From assembly GCA_022393335.1 (NCBI GenBank), contig JAJEKB010021105.1, positions 329,713 through 393,712 on the forward strand: a DNA stretch of 64,000 bases, read 5' to 3'. The notes beneath the pieces were generated by a model that did not search any database, had not been told where the DNA came from, and saw nothing but the letters and a program-made list of their open reading frames with translations. The position numbers and the translations under genes were made by a program. This DNA comes from Macrotrachela quadricornifera. Taxonomy: Eukaryota; Rotifera; Eurotatoria; Philodinida; Philodinidae. Every line of letters begins with the position of its first letter. The stretch's first letter is position 1. Shown here piece by piece: positions 11,777 to 25,037 of this stretch.

Positions 11777-14103
11777 ATGATTAATACTAGAAGAATTACT
11801 CGATTGAAAAAAGATGAATGTTTTCCGATAATTATTCTTGTAATCACAATTGTTATCTTCATTTATCTTTGTAATAAATGGGATGAAAAGATAGCTAATC
11901 AATATATAATGGAAGACAATGAAAAAGGTAACAGTCGATTATGTCCACTTTATCCAGCGACTCTACAAGGTAGGTAAAACTAGCCTTCATAGTATTGAAT
12001 CTATTGTTTATCATTATAATTTATTTTAGGAAATGGATTTATGGATATGTCACTAAATCTGGAATGGACCGACGTTGAGCGGCATGTCAAACATGTAAAA
12101 ATAGGTACAAATTGCAGCAATTATGGGAATTTATTGAGAGTTTTTAATAAATCTGAAACAATTTGTCAGTATATATATATATATAAGTCTGTAGTATGAG
12201 GGCGCAGAAATATTGGTTCATAAGTTAATAAATCCATAATAAATAAATCTTGATAGGTTCTCGTTATGAGACGATTAATGAACATAAGTCACTCATGTTT
12301 GAAATATTATTAAGTGATTGATAACTCTATATAAGTCAAAATAGAAGATAGAATTTATTTATATAAGGAGGACATCGAGGCATTCAATGATTGAGATTTT
12401 CAGAATTTTACTGAAGTATTTCACGCATTCTGAATAAGTTTTTTTACTATTCTCGCCTTCCGAAATAGTTTGAAAATATATGATATTCTAGTTATAAATA
12501 TCTCTCGAATTTCCCGGGGTATTTAATGGTTCTATACTTAGTTAATACTGAAATAAACTTATGCATCACTGCTTTTTATATTTGACTACCTTGTGAGCGT
12601 GAATAGTTATGTTGCACGCGTTTTATATATCTAACTAAGGGTAGTATATTTTCCGTCTCAATTATTTAAGCATGTTTTAAAATCAGAATTCCTCCTTAGA
12701 CGTTGAAAATTAATTTCATCTTGTGATAAGATAAGAAAATATGAAGGAAGTTTACGATTACCTTGTTCATTTTTAGAAAAATGTAATATCTTTCACCACT
12801 TTGAACCGAAATTTCTTTGAAAATAAATATAGTCTAATTGTTAATTGTATAGATTTTACTAAAATACATTTTATATTCTCCTGTATTGATTCGCATTTTT
12901 CTCAAAATTTCTTTACTCATACTTGTAAGAGAAGATAACATTAATATGATTTCATAGCGACAGGAGAAAACAAAACATTTAAAAAATCAGTCGATACATA
13001 TTTTTCTCTTTTTGAATTTTAGGTGGTATATATTCTCCAACTGATTGTACACCCCGACAACAACTTGCAATTATTATTCCATATCGTAATCGTGAAAATC
13101 AACTCAGATTATTTTTACGTCATCTTCATCCATTTTTACAACGACAAAAACGTTCTTATCAGATATTTGTTGTCGAACAAGTTTATATTGATTATTTATT
13201 TATTATTAATACTAATACATTTGTTTTCGTAATTATAGTCTGGTAATGATCCTTTTAATAGAGGTTTCATTATGAATGTTGCATTTAGTCATGCATTAAA
13301 TACATCTTCACTAGTATTCGATTGTTTTATCTTTCATGATGTTGATCTCCTACCTGAAAATGATTATAATGTATATGAATGTGATCATCGTGGACCTCGA
13401 CATCTAACACCGGCAGTCGATACACTACGTTATTCGTAAATAAAGTATATGAAGGAATTCAGTTGTCGAATTTTATACTTTCAGCTTAATATATAATGGG
13501 TTAGTCGGTGGTGTTCTTGCTTTGACAAAAGACCAATTCATGAAAATAAATGGTTGGTCAAATCTATATTGGGGTTGGGGAGTAAGTTTAGTATTATTTA
13601 TTATACGTATCGAATCATTACGTCTTTTTTAAATTTACTAGGCCGAAGATGATGGTAAGTTTTACAAAAGAAAAAAAGATTTATCATTTATTTAATTCTG
13701 TTTTAAGATATGAATCACAGGTATGTAAATTGTATGATTTACTGTCGTGTTTTTCTTTTAGTTTGTTAGATTACGTCATGTTGGTTATCGTGTTAGTCGA
13801 CCACCTAATTATATTGGCCTTTATAAAATGATTCTTCATGAAAAACAACCACCGTCAGTTAATAGGTATTTCACTTTTATTTGTATAATTCCAATAATGC
13901 AAATTTAGATTAAATTAAGATATAAAGCGTTAGAAAAATGGCATCGTTATCCTTATGATGGCATTCGTCAACTTCCTTCATTGGACTATTCGATTGTCAC
14001 CATAGATACACATTCAATGTACACTAATATTTTAGTCAATTGTACACGTTTAACTACAAAATCAATTGATTATTTGCTAAAAGATACACCAAAAGACGTG
14101 TAA
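11777..14103 (+). CDS. Beta-1,4-galactosyltransferase-like (GT7 family), nine exons
   Basis: Exons, rebuilt from GT..AG sites with consistent phase: 11777-11969, 12030-12104, 13023-13180, 13239-13435, 13485-13581, 13642-13654, 13708-13720, 13770-13865 and 13920-14103; 341 residues. The layout is type II Golgi: short basic N-terminus, membrane helix about residues 16-32, stem, then catalytic domain. GT7 hallmarks in order are IIIPYRNRE (106-114), FNRGFIMNVAF (148-158), the metal-binding FHDVDLLPEN (DVD at 176-178) and WGWGAEDDD (237-245). Enzymes of this family transfer galactose, or GalNAc in some invertebrates, from UDP-sugar to terminal GlcNAc in the Golgi. The donor sugar cannot be decided here. 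Exons 6 and 7 are each only 13 nt. Intron 2 is long (918 nt). All key motifs are intact, so the gene looks functional. Confidence 0.93.
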
Positions 14104-14355
14104 AATATTTTTTTGTGATGGTGCTAGCAAATTTTACAAAGAGCTTTTAACATGTTCATCGATTGTTTCAAACTAACTACATTCCTCAGTTAAGCTAATT
14201 AATTTATCATAAATTTATAATTTGAGAACAAATATTTTTTGCATTACTTTTCAGAAAATAAATGAGTTAGCCTATCCTTTTGGATTGTTGTGTCTAGTGT
14301 GTACTGTACATTATAAAGAAAAAAAGTCCGGTTAAAAACTTGATGTCATTTGTAG

Positions 14356-15082
14356 ATGTTAGAAAAACGTCTTAATATACGGCTCCTCGTCTTTCATCTA
14401 ATACTTTTAATAATATTGACATTCATCTCATCTTTACATTGGTTTCTACTAGTAATTTCATATATTGGCTATGTGATACTTCTATTCAAAGAATATTATC
14501 ATCCGAATAATCCTCATCTCTTCTGCAATCATTATCTATCATCAATTATCTTTACTATTATTCATTTCATACTTACTCATTCGTATGGTAAAATTCTCCC
14601 GTGGGAAATTGGTTTAGTCATCTTATTCGGAATACTCATGCTTCATTATTCTAGACGATTGGGTGGATCGATATTCAGATGGGATCTTACATGGTAAGTG
14701 TGATTTAGTCTTATTTTTTCTTCTATCTCAGTATGAAATCATATAGGCTACCTATTGGTCGTCAGCAAGAGTATAACCTCAACAACTTAATAGCTGTAGT
14801 TAAATTATTTATTTCAAGTTTACTTTTTTTTGGATATATATGTCAACTATGTCTAACAACAGTATGTAGACCATCATTATATTTCAATTGGTTTCTTATT
14901 ATTAATGACTGTCGTTACGTTTACTCCGATTTATTGTAATTACTTTTTCTTTTTCCATTACACGAAACTAGTTTTGTTTTTCTTGTAGTTCGAGTTATAC
15001 ATTTACTGGTGGTATTCTGGTATTATTAACTTGGGCAGTCGTATCACTGCTACATTTGGTTATTCATAGTTGCACATCTTAG
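14356..15082 (+). CDS. Multi-pass membrane protein, unrecognised, three exons
   Basis: Exons 14356-14693, 14732-14935 and 14989-15082 join in phase to give 211 residues. I do not recognise the family. The protein is very hydrophobic, with about six likely helices: 8-27, 28-45, 60-78, 82-97, about 131-152 and about 186-205. The only clearly polar segments are around 46-59 (KEYYHPNNPH) and about 98-128, the latter with a basic stretch YRLPIGRQQEYN. The third exon was chosen because this splice gives a hydrophobic C-terminal helix (GGILVLLTWAVVSLLHLV), while the other frames stop early. The gene follows the galactosyltransferase on the same strand with 252 bases between, but nothing shows co-function. 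The start could be slightly upstream, since an AG directly precedes the ATG. Confidence 0.65.
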
Positions 15083-17503
15083 ATACATATTAAAATCAAA
15101 TTAATCTCCTAGGAAATCCTTTAATTAATGACAAGCAATTGACAAAATAAAAACTCGGTTTATTTAATATCAAATTCAAATTGAAATCTATATTGTACAG
15201 ATTTCTAGTTTTTCTAGAAGATTGAACTTTTACATTTGATCTAAATAAATCATAGTATATCTTGATTAATTGTTGATAGGAACAAGGTAAGGATCTGTGG
15301 TTTTCAATATTGGAAAGAGCAACCGAAGATGCATCGAACCATATATGGCAAAATTTTTTAATAATGCTCATAAAGATTTGTAGCCAAACATCGTTCATTG
15401 ACATCCTGATAATAAATTTTTGATAAAACTTTTTTCGTTACCATCTGTATTCTAGTAAATTTCTCGATGCAGTATCCAATCTCTTAATACATTATATAAA
15501 TAAGTAAGCTATACCATAAGATGCAGCATGGAAAGCTGTGCGATACACTCAAGATTATTTATTTATAGTTGCACTTTTCGTTTTCAAAATAAAAAAAATT
15601 ATAAGGCAAGTCGTCTTATGTAAATTCAAAAGCTTTTCACGCTACATATTTTAGTATTTTGTTTGTTAATAGAATGAATTGTGGGATTGAAAACTAACGT
15701 ATCTCATTCGTTGTGATCTGGCACTATAAGCACAAATTAAAAAGAAAACTAGAGATAATACATGATATTTTCCTGTAAAAAGAATAGAATTACGTCAGAA
15801 GTTCTTTTTATGTGAGAATCTTAATGGAAAAAAAAACAATTTCTGTTTTATCGATTTAGTTATTTTAAATGAAAGATCTAGTTAAAACGAAAATATTAGA
15901 TTATTTGGTTTTGTCTGAAAAACATTCAGCTGAAAAATTAAAATGGTACCTCTAAATTTCACAAACGACTTGATTATTTAGATTTGGGAAGGTTTCACTA
16001 GATCGAACGTAGTCTAGACTACAAATTGAATCTATTTGATGAACTAATATATAAGATAAATAGAACGCTACAGATAAAAAAAATGACAAAAGTTTAAGAA
16101 GCGATTATATTAGGAATGATGCTGTTTTGAACTTTTCTTACACGATACATACGGAGATCCACAGCTCTTATTTTACCAGATATAGGTCTCATTGATAGAC
16201 ATCTTTTGACACCAATATCATTAAATATATTCTCAAACCTAAAAGGATGAATCTTCATGACGGAAAATGCTGATCTGTTTTTTAACTAATCAAAATCCAT
16301 CGTTCTAAGGTCCATAAATTCTCAGCTGCTACTATATGGAGGTATTCATAGCTCCTTTCTTTAAAACTAAAATAATTCAATAAAATCCAGTAGTACTTAT
16401 TCTTCTATATTAATTATTTATGTATGTGATGTTGATTTGACGACAATGAACAATTTTAATTGCAAATTTGAATCAATATGATACATATTTTTTTTATTGT
16501 AATAACAGTGAGAAGACAATTTAGCAAAAGAAAAAAAAGAACCATTATAGAAAACATATGAACTTTGTCAGAAATTAAAAAAATATAAATAGAACACATA
16601 TAAGATAATCGTCATTAGAAACTTGTGTTTATTTATTTACAATGGAATTGGTGAACGATGAGACAATTATTCATCTGGATTGTAACATATTGAACCATAA
16701 GGATGAAAATTCTTTTCAAATGCTATAACAACAATTTTCAATTTATCTCGAGAAATACGAGTTACAATTACTGCGCCCAGAATATCGTTCCTATGAAATA
16801 AACTTGAGAATTTGTCACTGTATTGAATAACATTTACGCATTATATGATAGTATTGACCATTTTTACAATCTCGAAATATCTAATTTTCACTCGAACGAT
16901 TAAACGATGAGTACATTTTCTTCACTTAGTAAGAAGGTAAACATTACAAAGAACAGAGAAGAAAGGTATAATGAGCAACACGTAATAAAGGAAAGAGATT
17001 ATGTTTAACAGCAATTGTATGTTCTAGTGAATCTATCGTAGATATGTTTAAGATTATACATGATCAAAATGAAAGAGAAAACGAATGATACCTCACAAAT
17101 ATATTTGTATATACTAAAAATAATTAAATGTACGTCACAAACTTTTGTTTTTAAATGTAATTATTTTTTAAGTGGAAATCTCGACTAACCCATTCTTTCT
17201 GCAATGTAATGAGTTTTGCTAAAAAAATAAAAATAATTATAGCATAACAGTAACGCATTTCTTTTCCGATATTGCAACTACAATTTCTCAAGTAATAATC
17301 TGCTGACGTAGAAAGTATTTTTGTAAATTAACACTTTCAGTATGTTGAATCACGTGCAATTTACATTGTTCATCACCCATACCATTAGTAATAAGTACAA
17401 GAAAACAGAATTGATGAAAGCTGTTCTCTTTCTAAACTATTCTACGACATATATAACCGCTGTATATGTTTTTATTTCTCATTACAATTTCATATAACAT
17501 AAA
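15083..17503. other. Intergenic; possible relic exon on minus strand
   Basis: Mostly AT-rich sequence without genes. On the minus strand about 16655-16795 encodes a credible-looking tail, FHRNDILGAVIVTRISRDKL onward, ending in CYNPDE and a stop. No matching upstream exons were found, so it may be a gene fragment. An ORF at 15096-15404 (minus) has no recognisable features. Confidence 0.3.
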
Positions 17504-19404
17504 ATGAAATCAATGCCATGGCAGTGTCTGCTAGTTATAGTAATAATATCAACGAACACTGTTCTGACTCAGATTATGCAATCAAGTTTGAAAATGTATG
17601 CGGATAGTACCGACTTTTTTCCAGCAAATCCAATTGAACTCATAGCCAACTATACTGGTATACGTTCTTTTCTTTCATGTTATATGGAATGTAACATGAA
17701 TCCACTCTGTCGCACTTTTGTTAGTGACACAACAATGCCCTTCATTTGTCGTCTCTATCAAGGATCAATTAGTACAGGGTCTATTTTTGTTTCTTCATCT
17801 TTGACATCTCGCGTTGCTGGTCTTCACTATGATCCATCACTTTATTTCACCTACAATCAAGTTTGTAATCCTAAAAAGCCACCGTCTAATCGCTACTTGA
17901 TATGTGTTGATCGATTATGGCAATGTCCAACAGCTACATTTTGGAATGGATCGATGTGTTTAAATCAAGTTTATTATGGCGACTCATGTATGACAAATGA
18001 AGCATGCCGTCAAGATATTGGTCTTCAATGCTCTTCAATTTGTCATAAATGTTTATGTAATTCAACAGGTTCTTGGAACAGTACGTCATGTGGTAAGTAA
18101 TACACTATGTGTATAACAAAGTTCTTTATTTATTTATTATTTTAGTGACAATTCAAACAAAATGTCCAAGTTCAAGTCTTAATGATGCAACTGTAACATC
18201 ATTCTGGCCATTGAACGGTAATGTGAATGATTTAATGAATAGAAATAATGGTACATTAATTGGAAATGCATCATTTGTTACTGGATATATAGAGCTCGCC
18301 ATACAATGTTCTGATTCAACATATATACAAACGTCTTACATTGACTTTTACCGACGAAGTTTCACCATTGAACTTTGGTTCTATCGTATTAATAACACCA
18401 ATGTATATATGGGTTTAATTGGTGAATGCATGAATTCTAACGTTGGTAAATGTCTTCATTTTGGAGTTCAAGAATATTCACTATTATATATGGCCTTCTA
18501 TGAAGACGATAGTCGAGGTTTTACCACAATTAAAGATAAACAATGGTATCATGTTGCATTTGTCTATGATTATGCTGCTCGACAACGTCGAATATATTTG
18601 AATGGATTACTCGAAAAGAGTACTATAATTTTTCCAAATACTACTGCTGTTTATCTTGGTCAGTCTGGTCGTGTAACAATTTGTAGAGCAGATTATTGGA
18701 TGCACAACTGGAATGGCTACATTGATCAAGTATCTATTACTTACCGAGCAAAAACCTCTAATGAAATTTTGGATGATGCAAGTCTAATTGCTTATTATTC
18801 ATTTGATTGTGGTTCTATTTTTGATTCAGGTCCAAACTTACTTCAAAGTATTGCTAATGGACAAACAATGGTCACTGGTCGAGTTAGGGATGCCATTTTT
18901 TTCAACTTACCAAATGCCTATTTTCGGACGTCCTCTTTTATGACTTTTGGTATCATTGGTCAATCATTTTCCATTGCACTTTGGGTTAAACCGTTGAATC
19001 TTAGCGGTATTCTCGTTCATATATCAAATCAATCAAACGGGGATGGATGGTGTATGCCACTGCTTGGTTTCAATTCATCAGGTACTCTCATTGCACAAGC
19101 CTCTTATTCTATTGTCACTGAGTCTACACTTAAAGTTAATGTCTGGACACATGTTGTTCACACATTCAGTGTAACGAATGGTCTTCGACTTTATATTAAC
19201 GGTACTTTACGTCAAACAATATTGGATGAGATAATGATTTCTTCTTATCAATCAATGTACGTCACAGTAGCAAGTCAACAATCAGGAGGTTCTAGTTGTA
19301 TGTGGGGTGCTATCGATCCTGGTTCGTATGCTGGTGCTGTTGATGAACTGCGCATTTATAATCGTGAAATCACTTCTGCTGAGATTTGTGAAATGTCTTC
19401 ATGA
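17504..19404 (+). CDS. Secreted apple-like / cysteine-rich / LamG-like protein
   Basis: Two exons, 17504-18092 and 18146-19404 (53-nt intron, phase 1), give 615 residues. The order is: signal peptide (about 1-22, hydrophobic LLVIVIISTNTVLT); an apple/PAN-like segment with cysteines (about 25-110, SFLSCYMECNMNPLCRTF); a cysteine-rich EB-like stretch (about 115-197); and two concanavalin/LamG-like jelly-roll domains (about 205-400 and 405-615). Each jelly-roll has the sequence pattern FWPLNGN or YYSFDCG, SFTIELWFY or SFSIALWVKP, and a WYHVAFVYD or VWTHVVHTF strand. Such domains bind carbohydrate or protein ligands outside the cell. There is no membrane helix after the signal, so it should be secreted. 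Many N-glycosylation sequons are present. A polyadenylation signal AATAAA lies at 19461-19466. The domain calls come from reading patterns, not a search. Confidence 0.88.
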
Positions 19405-22400
19405 GCCATAGTTAAGTTCTCTTCAATTATTTCATAATCGAATACAACAGACTATTTAAAAATAAATGTTGCTTTCTGCTTCATGTCTGTGTCATGTAGC
19501 ACATTGATCTGCTTTATTTTGTGTCACAATATATAATTAACAATTGAATCTAGAATATGTAAAATTTAATCATAGTTTTTAGAACTTATTTTTTCTATTT
19601 TTTTACACAGATGATTTATTTAGATATTGAATTAAAATTATATTAACTTAACCGGTTAACTGTGATTGACGAATATATTTGTCAAAGCAATATTTATGGA
19701 GAAAATGAAAACCATAATTTCTAATCTCTATTTTCTTAGTATCTTCCGATGACTCTACCATTCTACACAAACTAGAGGTCATTCTACTAATTCTTATGTT
19801 GCATATTGATTATTTGATTATTTTCCCGTGTCTCAAATATCATTTTGCAAAAAATTTAGTACTTTGTTTGAGTCCTTTATTCCATAGCATAATGTTTATT
19901 ATTAAAACGCTTAAGACAAAAAAAGAAAGTTTTTGCGTTTTTTTCAAAAATTTTATTATTATTTTCTAACTCGATCAGTACCACTAGCTTTCAATTATAT
20001 ATGCATTATTTCTATGTATCACTTCTTGTCAACGCTCTGGTAGGAATAGGATCTTACATTCATCGAAATCATGTGAGTTTTTAACTTAAAAAGTTGACAA
20101 GTTCAATTTTGACATAATTATATTGATACCCACTATTTTCACTCATATTTCAAGGTTTCCACTACAAAAACTTAGTTTTCATGCAAAATAAACATAATAT
20201 TCGAAATCAGCATTAGATTATGTGTCTTTTGTCAAAAAATAGTTTTCGTTAAAAATTTGATCGATGGGAGACCTAAGCTGTCTACACAATTGTACTCTGA
20301 GGTCATCCATGGGTCGAATTTTTAACGGAAAATGTTTTTCGACAAGATGATCTTTATTCATTCAGATTCGGATAGAGTTTAGATTTTTGCACCTAAAAAT
20401 GCTTTTCTCAATCTTCTAGAGACTAATACTTATGAAAGGAAGATCAAAAGTCCGATTTAGACTTTAACATCCTCATATAGGAAAAATGGTTTGGTTTTTC
20501 AGCATTACATTTAGGAAGTTTGAGATAGCGATATTCGTGATCAACATTGTCGTCTTGATAATCCTAACTACTATTAGAAAAGAAATTTTGAAAAAGAAAT
20601 TTTTCAAAATCTCGTAGGTGGGACGGGGTCAGAAAACCCGAAGGTGATTTCAAAGAAAACTACCACGTTAGATTTGTAGTCTATATCGATCTTGTAACAT
20701 TTATATAGTTTTTTCTTAGAAATATCTGGGTATGAAAAGTGGCATTAATGCCACTCGTCGTTTGTCATAGAAATTTTCGAACCTGTTAAATATGTGTCAA
20801 CATATTTTCATTCAGCCTTCAAGTAGTAAGACTTCATTTTTTTTTACCGTTTCTGCATGTTGCTATGTTATATGTTGGAAAAAAAGAACTAACAATGTAT
20901 GAGTTTTGTTCAAAAGATGAAAATGTCAATATTACAACTCAATTTTACAATCGGCGAAAGAAAAGAAAAACAAAATAGTTGACTCGCGAAGACATTATTT
21001 CTTCCTCCATACATATAATTTAATAGAACAACGAAGTAACGGCAAAAAGATTAAAGGTAAACATTGATTGATTTTTTTTCGTTAAAATAAAATTTTTAAA
21101 AATTTATTTACGACTTTTTAATAAAAATGTTTAATTTCTATAATTTTATATCTAGTCATTTATTTTTGACTTAATAATATTTCGACAAATATCAAAAATA
21201 TATGAATATATAGGCAGTATTATTTTAAACATATTCAAAAATTATTTTTCAAAACTTCATTTAAGATAATTTACAATTCATAATTAAAGAATGTTTTTTC
21301 AATGTTTAATTCTTATACATAGACACTTTTTGAAGAATAGAGAATTCTTTCATGTACGAATCAGATTTTTAAATGAATTGGATCAAATGCAATTTAGCTA
21401 GACTCAATTCAACTTAGTTTATGCAGGAAGACTTCTAAATGTAATTCACTTTCGTTAGTAGAATACTAGAAGAGTGTGCATTTATAGTCTATTCTTCTCG
21501 AGTGATGGCTATATTTAAATAGTCATTTTTCTCCACTAGGAGTGTCACAGTTTCTGTATCTTGCAGCTTTATAATCATAAAATATGAATGCACATATGCT
21601 CTTATCCTCCTTTTTATGGCAAGACATTACCCAGTCAAACACGAAAGTTTAAAAAACGCCTGTGTATGTAGTGATATCGATATGTGTACATACATGCATT
21701 GTTATGAAAGGCCATGTGTGTGAGCGCATCACGGCGTAAATTATATTCACGCATGCAAACATGAAAATTTGCGGATATATGCATACCGAAAATTAAAACA
21801 TCCGAGAATATACAAATGTTTTTGTATATAACTCTTGCATGTGGATGCTGGGCAATACTAGGCTAGTCAAAAGGAGTAGCACATGTAGGAAACACGCATG
21901 AACATTCATGAGTTAGAATATTAGTACGGGCAAAATTTTACTTACATAGTAATCACATGTTAGTTATGAGAAATACATACATATGAATGATAACATACAT
22001 AAAAAAAAAATCTGAAAAATGAACATCTTTTTTCAAACAACTTACAGTAGATATTAAAATACAATTTCATTTTTGACAAGTAACACACGTCGAAGAAAAA
22101 ATGAAATTCTTGCATGAGATAGCATGCACATTGAAAATATAAAAGAATTTGCGTATGGACAGTGAAATACTTCTGTAACAGATCTGCTAAAAATGATGTA
22201 TCTCCATTATCACGCAAAATTTAGTAAAATTCTAATCATCTCATAAATACACGCAAATAACATCTTTGCCATTTCCATGCGATGATATCAATTGCAAATA
22301 CTCATATAAATGACATTCATATATGATCTCGAATGGTTTTGTCCGATGTTATTATTCTCTTTTTTTGTACTTTTCACCCAATCTGATGTCTATCGTAAGC

Positions 22401-22965
22401 AACAAAGTTTATTAAAAACGCTTTTTAGTAGAAAAACAATATGAACTTCAAGGCGAGAAACATAATTAATTGTAGTAATTCGTGACATTAGTTGTCTCTC
22501 GTCCACATATAGTGTTTTTTAGTTTGTTAATTAAATTAATTAGTGTAAAAATATGATTAACAGAGAAAAGCTTGCCGAAAATAAATCATCGTTAGGAGTA
22601 GAAGCCAGATATGAGTTTAATTCGGTTTGAAATTTTGAACATAGTCGATCGATTCGGTTATGATACAAATAATGTAAATGAATCCATGTTTTGTTGATTT
22701 TTAATGTTGGAAGAATGAGTCTGCATGATGTAAATTGGGCTGTTTGTCCTGTGTCAGAAGTTGAAATTTGTCGAGTTCAGGATTACACTAACTAGAAAAT
22801 CGCCCGAGATGTCCAACGCCAATTCGCTTCATTCATACATCATTTGTTAGAGCGCATTGAGATTGTAAAAAGTCTAAAAAGATTTTGGCTGGTAGTTCTT
22901 CCTCAAAATTTTTCAGCTAAAATAGTCGAAAATTGAAAATCTTATAACTTAGTCAAAATAAGACC
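19405..22965. other. Intergenic repeats, no gene seen
   Basis: No supported exons. A hairpin with ~45-bp arms lies at 20229-20273 and 20310-20355 (TGTCAAAAAATAGTTTTCG against CGGAAAATGTTTTTCGACA). The interval 21600-21900 contains many ATGCAT-type and CACATG-type words but no ordered array. Confidence 0.5.
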
Positions 22966-22966
22966 C

Positions 22967-23210
22967 GTATACATTTGAGATATTCAGCACTACAAGCTCA
23001 TATGTGTTGCTGACCAATCTGAAAATTTCAAATTATTTAGTCATTTTATTCCTGACTTGCAAGATATTTGTTTATCATTCAAAAAGAGGAGTTATATAGC
23101 CTTAAAAAATCTGACAAGTCAAGAATAAAACGATTAAATAATCTAAAATTTTCAGGTTTATCAGCAGCGCGCGTGATCTTGTAGCGCTAAAAGGTTCAAG
23201 TAGATAGGTT
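22967..23210. mobile_element. Imperfect foldback, arms about 95 bp
   Basis: The left arm (about 22967-23062, containing CTGAAAATTTCAAATTATTTAG) is the inverse of the right arm (about 23100-23210, CTAAAATTTTCAGGTTTATC reading outward), with scattered mismatches. It resembles a decayed MITE. The overlapping ORFs at 23221-23488 on both strands show no protein-family features. Confidence 0.6.
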
Positions 23211-24074
23211 CTGTTGTGATTCAGTTGTAACGTTTTGAATTTTTGACCATTTTCGTTGGGAAAAACACACAATTAGCGTTAAATTTCCAACGAAGAGCTG
23301 TCAACTCAATTCCTTTCAAACTTATTACTATCCGGATGGGTTCTATCAAACGGTGTATGAACGAATCATTAGTCAGTACATCTGATGGAAGCAATGTACA
23401 TCCCGCTGCTTGTAAAAAGAAAGACACGAGAGAAAATGGCTGCATGTGGATCATAATAATAATCACAGCTATTCTAAACACTTTTTAGATCTATTTCAAA
23501 CGACTTTCAAATATAAGAGTACCGTTCTTTTATGTTTTCATTTAAAGATCAACAGCCAGAAAACAGAATGAAGATGTTCAAGTAAACCCTTTGTTCTAAT
23601 CATAGAAAAATGTTAAAGCAAATCCCCGAGAAAAAGTCGGACTAAATCGATTAATACCAGTGATTTTCAAAGAAATCAAAATTTAAAATAATCTTTTGAC
23701 TACATATTCCAAAGTTTCAGATGAAAACATATCAGACTGCCTGTTTCGACTAATTTTCACATATCTTTCGAAAACAGTAGACAAAGTGACTAAACCTTGA
23801 CTTCTTGAAATTATTAAAAATGATGTCATTTTTGCATAATTGAGCCACTGCTAAAGGTTTTGGATCTTAGTTAAATGAATGAATTTTTACACAGAAATCA
23901 AACACGAAGCTCACTTTGATGAATCTGAATATTCAAAATGTGTTATTTTAGTCAATTATCTCTTACGATCTTCGGTTAATATTCCTTTAAAACAAAAAAA
24001 AATTCTGTTTTGTTTGCTTGCCTCGTCTAGTTATCATTCAATCTGAGTATATTTTCATTCCAGTTAATATATAC

Positions 24075-25037
24075 ATGGCGAGTAACGATTACGAATATAT
24101 AAACTACTTAGTTGATGAACATCTTAGATGCCAAATGCCTGGCTGTGAGAAGCCACTCATCGATCCAGTATCGACTCCATGTGAACATACATTTTGTCGA
24201 GTGTGCATCATATCCAAAATTAACGCAGATGGAGGAGCATGTCCGGCAAAGGATGGTTGCAATAGACGTTTATTGCTCACGGATCTGACACCAGAAGGTC
24301 CCACAATACGAAAGATGCTCGATCGCCTCCTTGTCGCCTGCCGTTGGTGTCGACAAACCAATATTGCACGAGGTGCTTTTGATGAACATATTAAAAACCG
24401 ATGTCCCAATGCGATTCGAGTCTTCTCACTTGTCGAAAACACTTATTCAAGGACGAGATTGAATGATCAACTCGAGCAATACATTGTTCCTTTCTGTAGC
24501 TACGAAACTATTCGATCTGAGCTGGTCGACTTCACTGCCAAAATTGACAATTTAAACAGTACATGCAACCATGTAAGGGAAGAAATCAAGAAACTTCAAA
24601 GCGATAATCAAGACCTCAATCAATTGGGGAACCAGCAAAAGAAACAGATAGCCGAACTNNNNNNNNNNGACCTCAATCAATTGGGGAACCAGCAAAAGAA
24701 ACAGATAGCCGAACTTCAAGCTGAAGTACAAAACCTCAAACAATACCGTACGGTATATGAGATATCAACCGAGAGACTTCAAAACGAAAATCAAGACCTC
24801 AATCAATTGTGGAACCAGCAACGAAAAAATATTGCTGAACTGCAACATCACATCCAAGGCCTGACACAAGGCTCCACGAAACACGAAACATATATTAAGG
24901 AATTAGAAGCGCGGATAAAGACGCTGAAACCGAGATGTCAAGGTAAGAAAAATATAATTCTAGATGATTTGAAGAAAAAAAGGGAATTCGTTAGTTTTTC
25001 TTCTGCTGAAGATGCAGAACTAAAACAAAATTGCTAA
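24075..25037 (+). CDS. RING-finger / zinc-finger coiled-coil protein (TRAF-like E3 ligase)
   Basis: The ATG at 24075 is chosen: upstream in-frame codons lack an ATG and the RING starts shortly after. The product is 320 residues as assembled. The RING is C3HC4: Cys19, Cys24, Cys36, His38, Cys41, Cys44, Cys56, Cys62. A second CxxC..H..C zinc finger follows (Cys89, Cys92, His105, Cys110), as in TRAF-type proteins. From about 155 to 290 the chain is a Gln/Leu/Lys-rich coiled coil with internal repeats (NQDLNQLGNQQKKQIAELQ and variants). RING proteins pass ubiquitin from E2 to substrate, and the coiled coil suggests oligomerisation. There is no MATH domain at the C-terminus. A run of ten N (24659-24668) sits inside the coiled coil between identical 47-bp copies, so the true length is uncertain by 19 residues. 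No intron is seen. Confidence 0.85.
   Translation: MASNDYEYINYLVDEHLRCQMPGCEKPLIDPVSTPCEHTFCRVCIISKINADGGACPAKDGCNRRLLLTDLTPEGPTIRKMLDRLLVACRWCRQTNIARGAFDEHIKNRCPNAIRVFSLVENTYSRTRLNDQLEQYIVPFCSYETIRSELVDFTAKIDNLNSTCNHVREEIKKLQSDNQDLNQLGNQQKKQIAEXXXXDLNQLGNQQKKQIAELQAEVQNLKQYRTVYEISTERLQNENQDLNQLWNQQRKNIAELQHHIQGLTQGSTKHETYIKELEARIKTLKPRCQGKKNIILDDLKKKREFVSFSSAEDAELKQNC
24612..24715. other. Assembly gap (10 N) between identical 47-bp copies
   Basis: Bases 24612-24658 and 24669-24715 are identical, separated by ten N. Removing one copy plus the gap deletes 57 bases, exactly 19 codons, so the frame survives either way. A related but diverged coding repeat follows at about 24797-24845. This could be an unmerged contig overlap or a real repeat the assembler could not span. 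Confidence 0.9.

Noticed and set aside
24104..24442. 112-codon minus-strand ORF
   Set aside because: It lies antisense to the RING finger whose cysteine/histidine pattern is unmistakable on the + strand.
24943..24963. Possible intron in the RING gene (GTAAGA...TAG)
   Set aside because: Only 21 bases long, and the frame is open through it, so it is read as coding.
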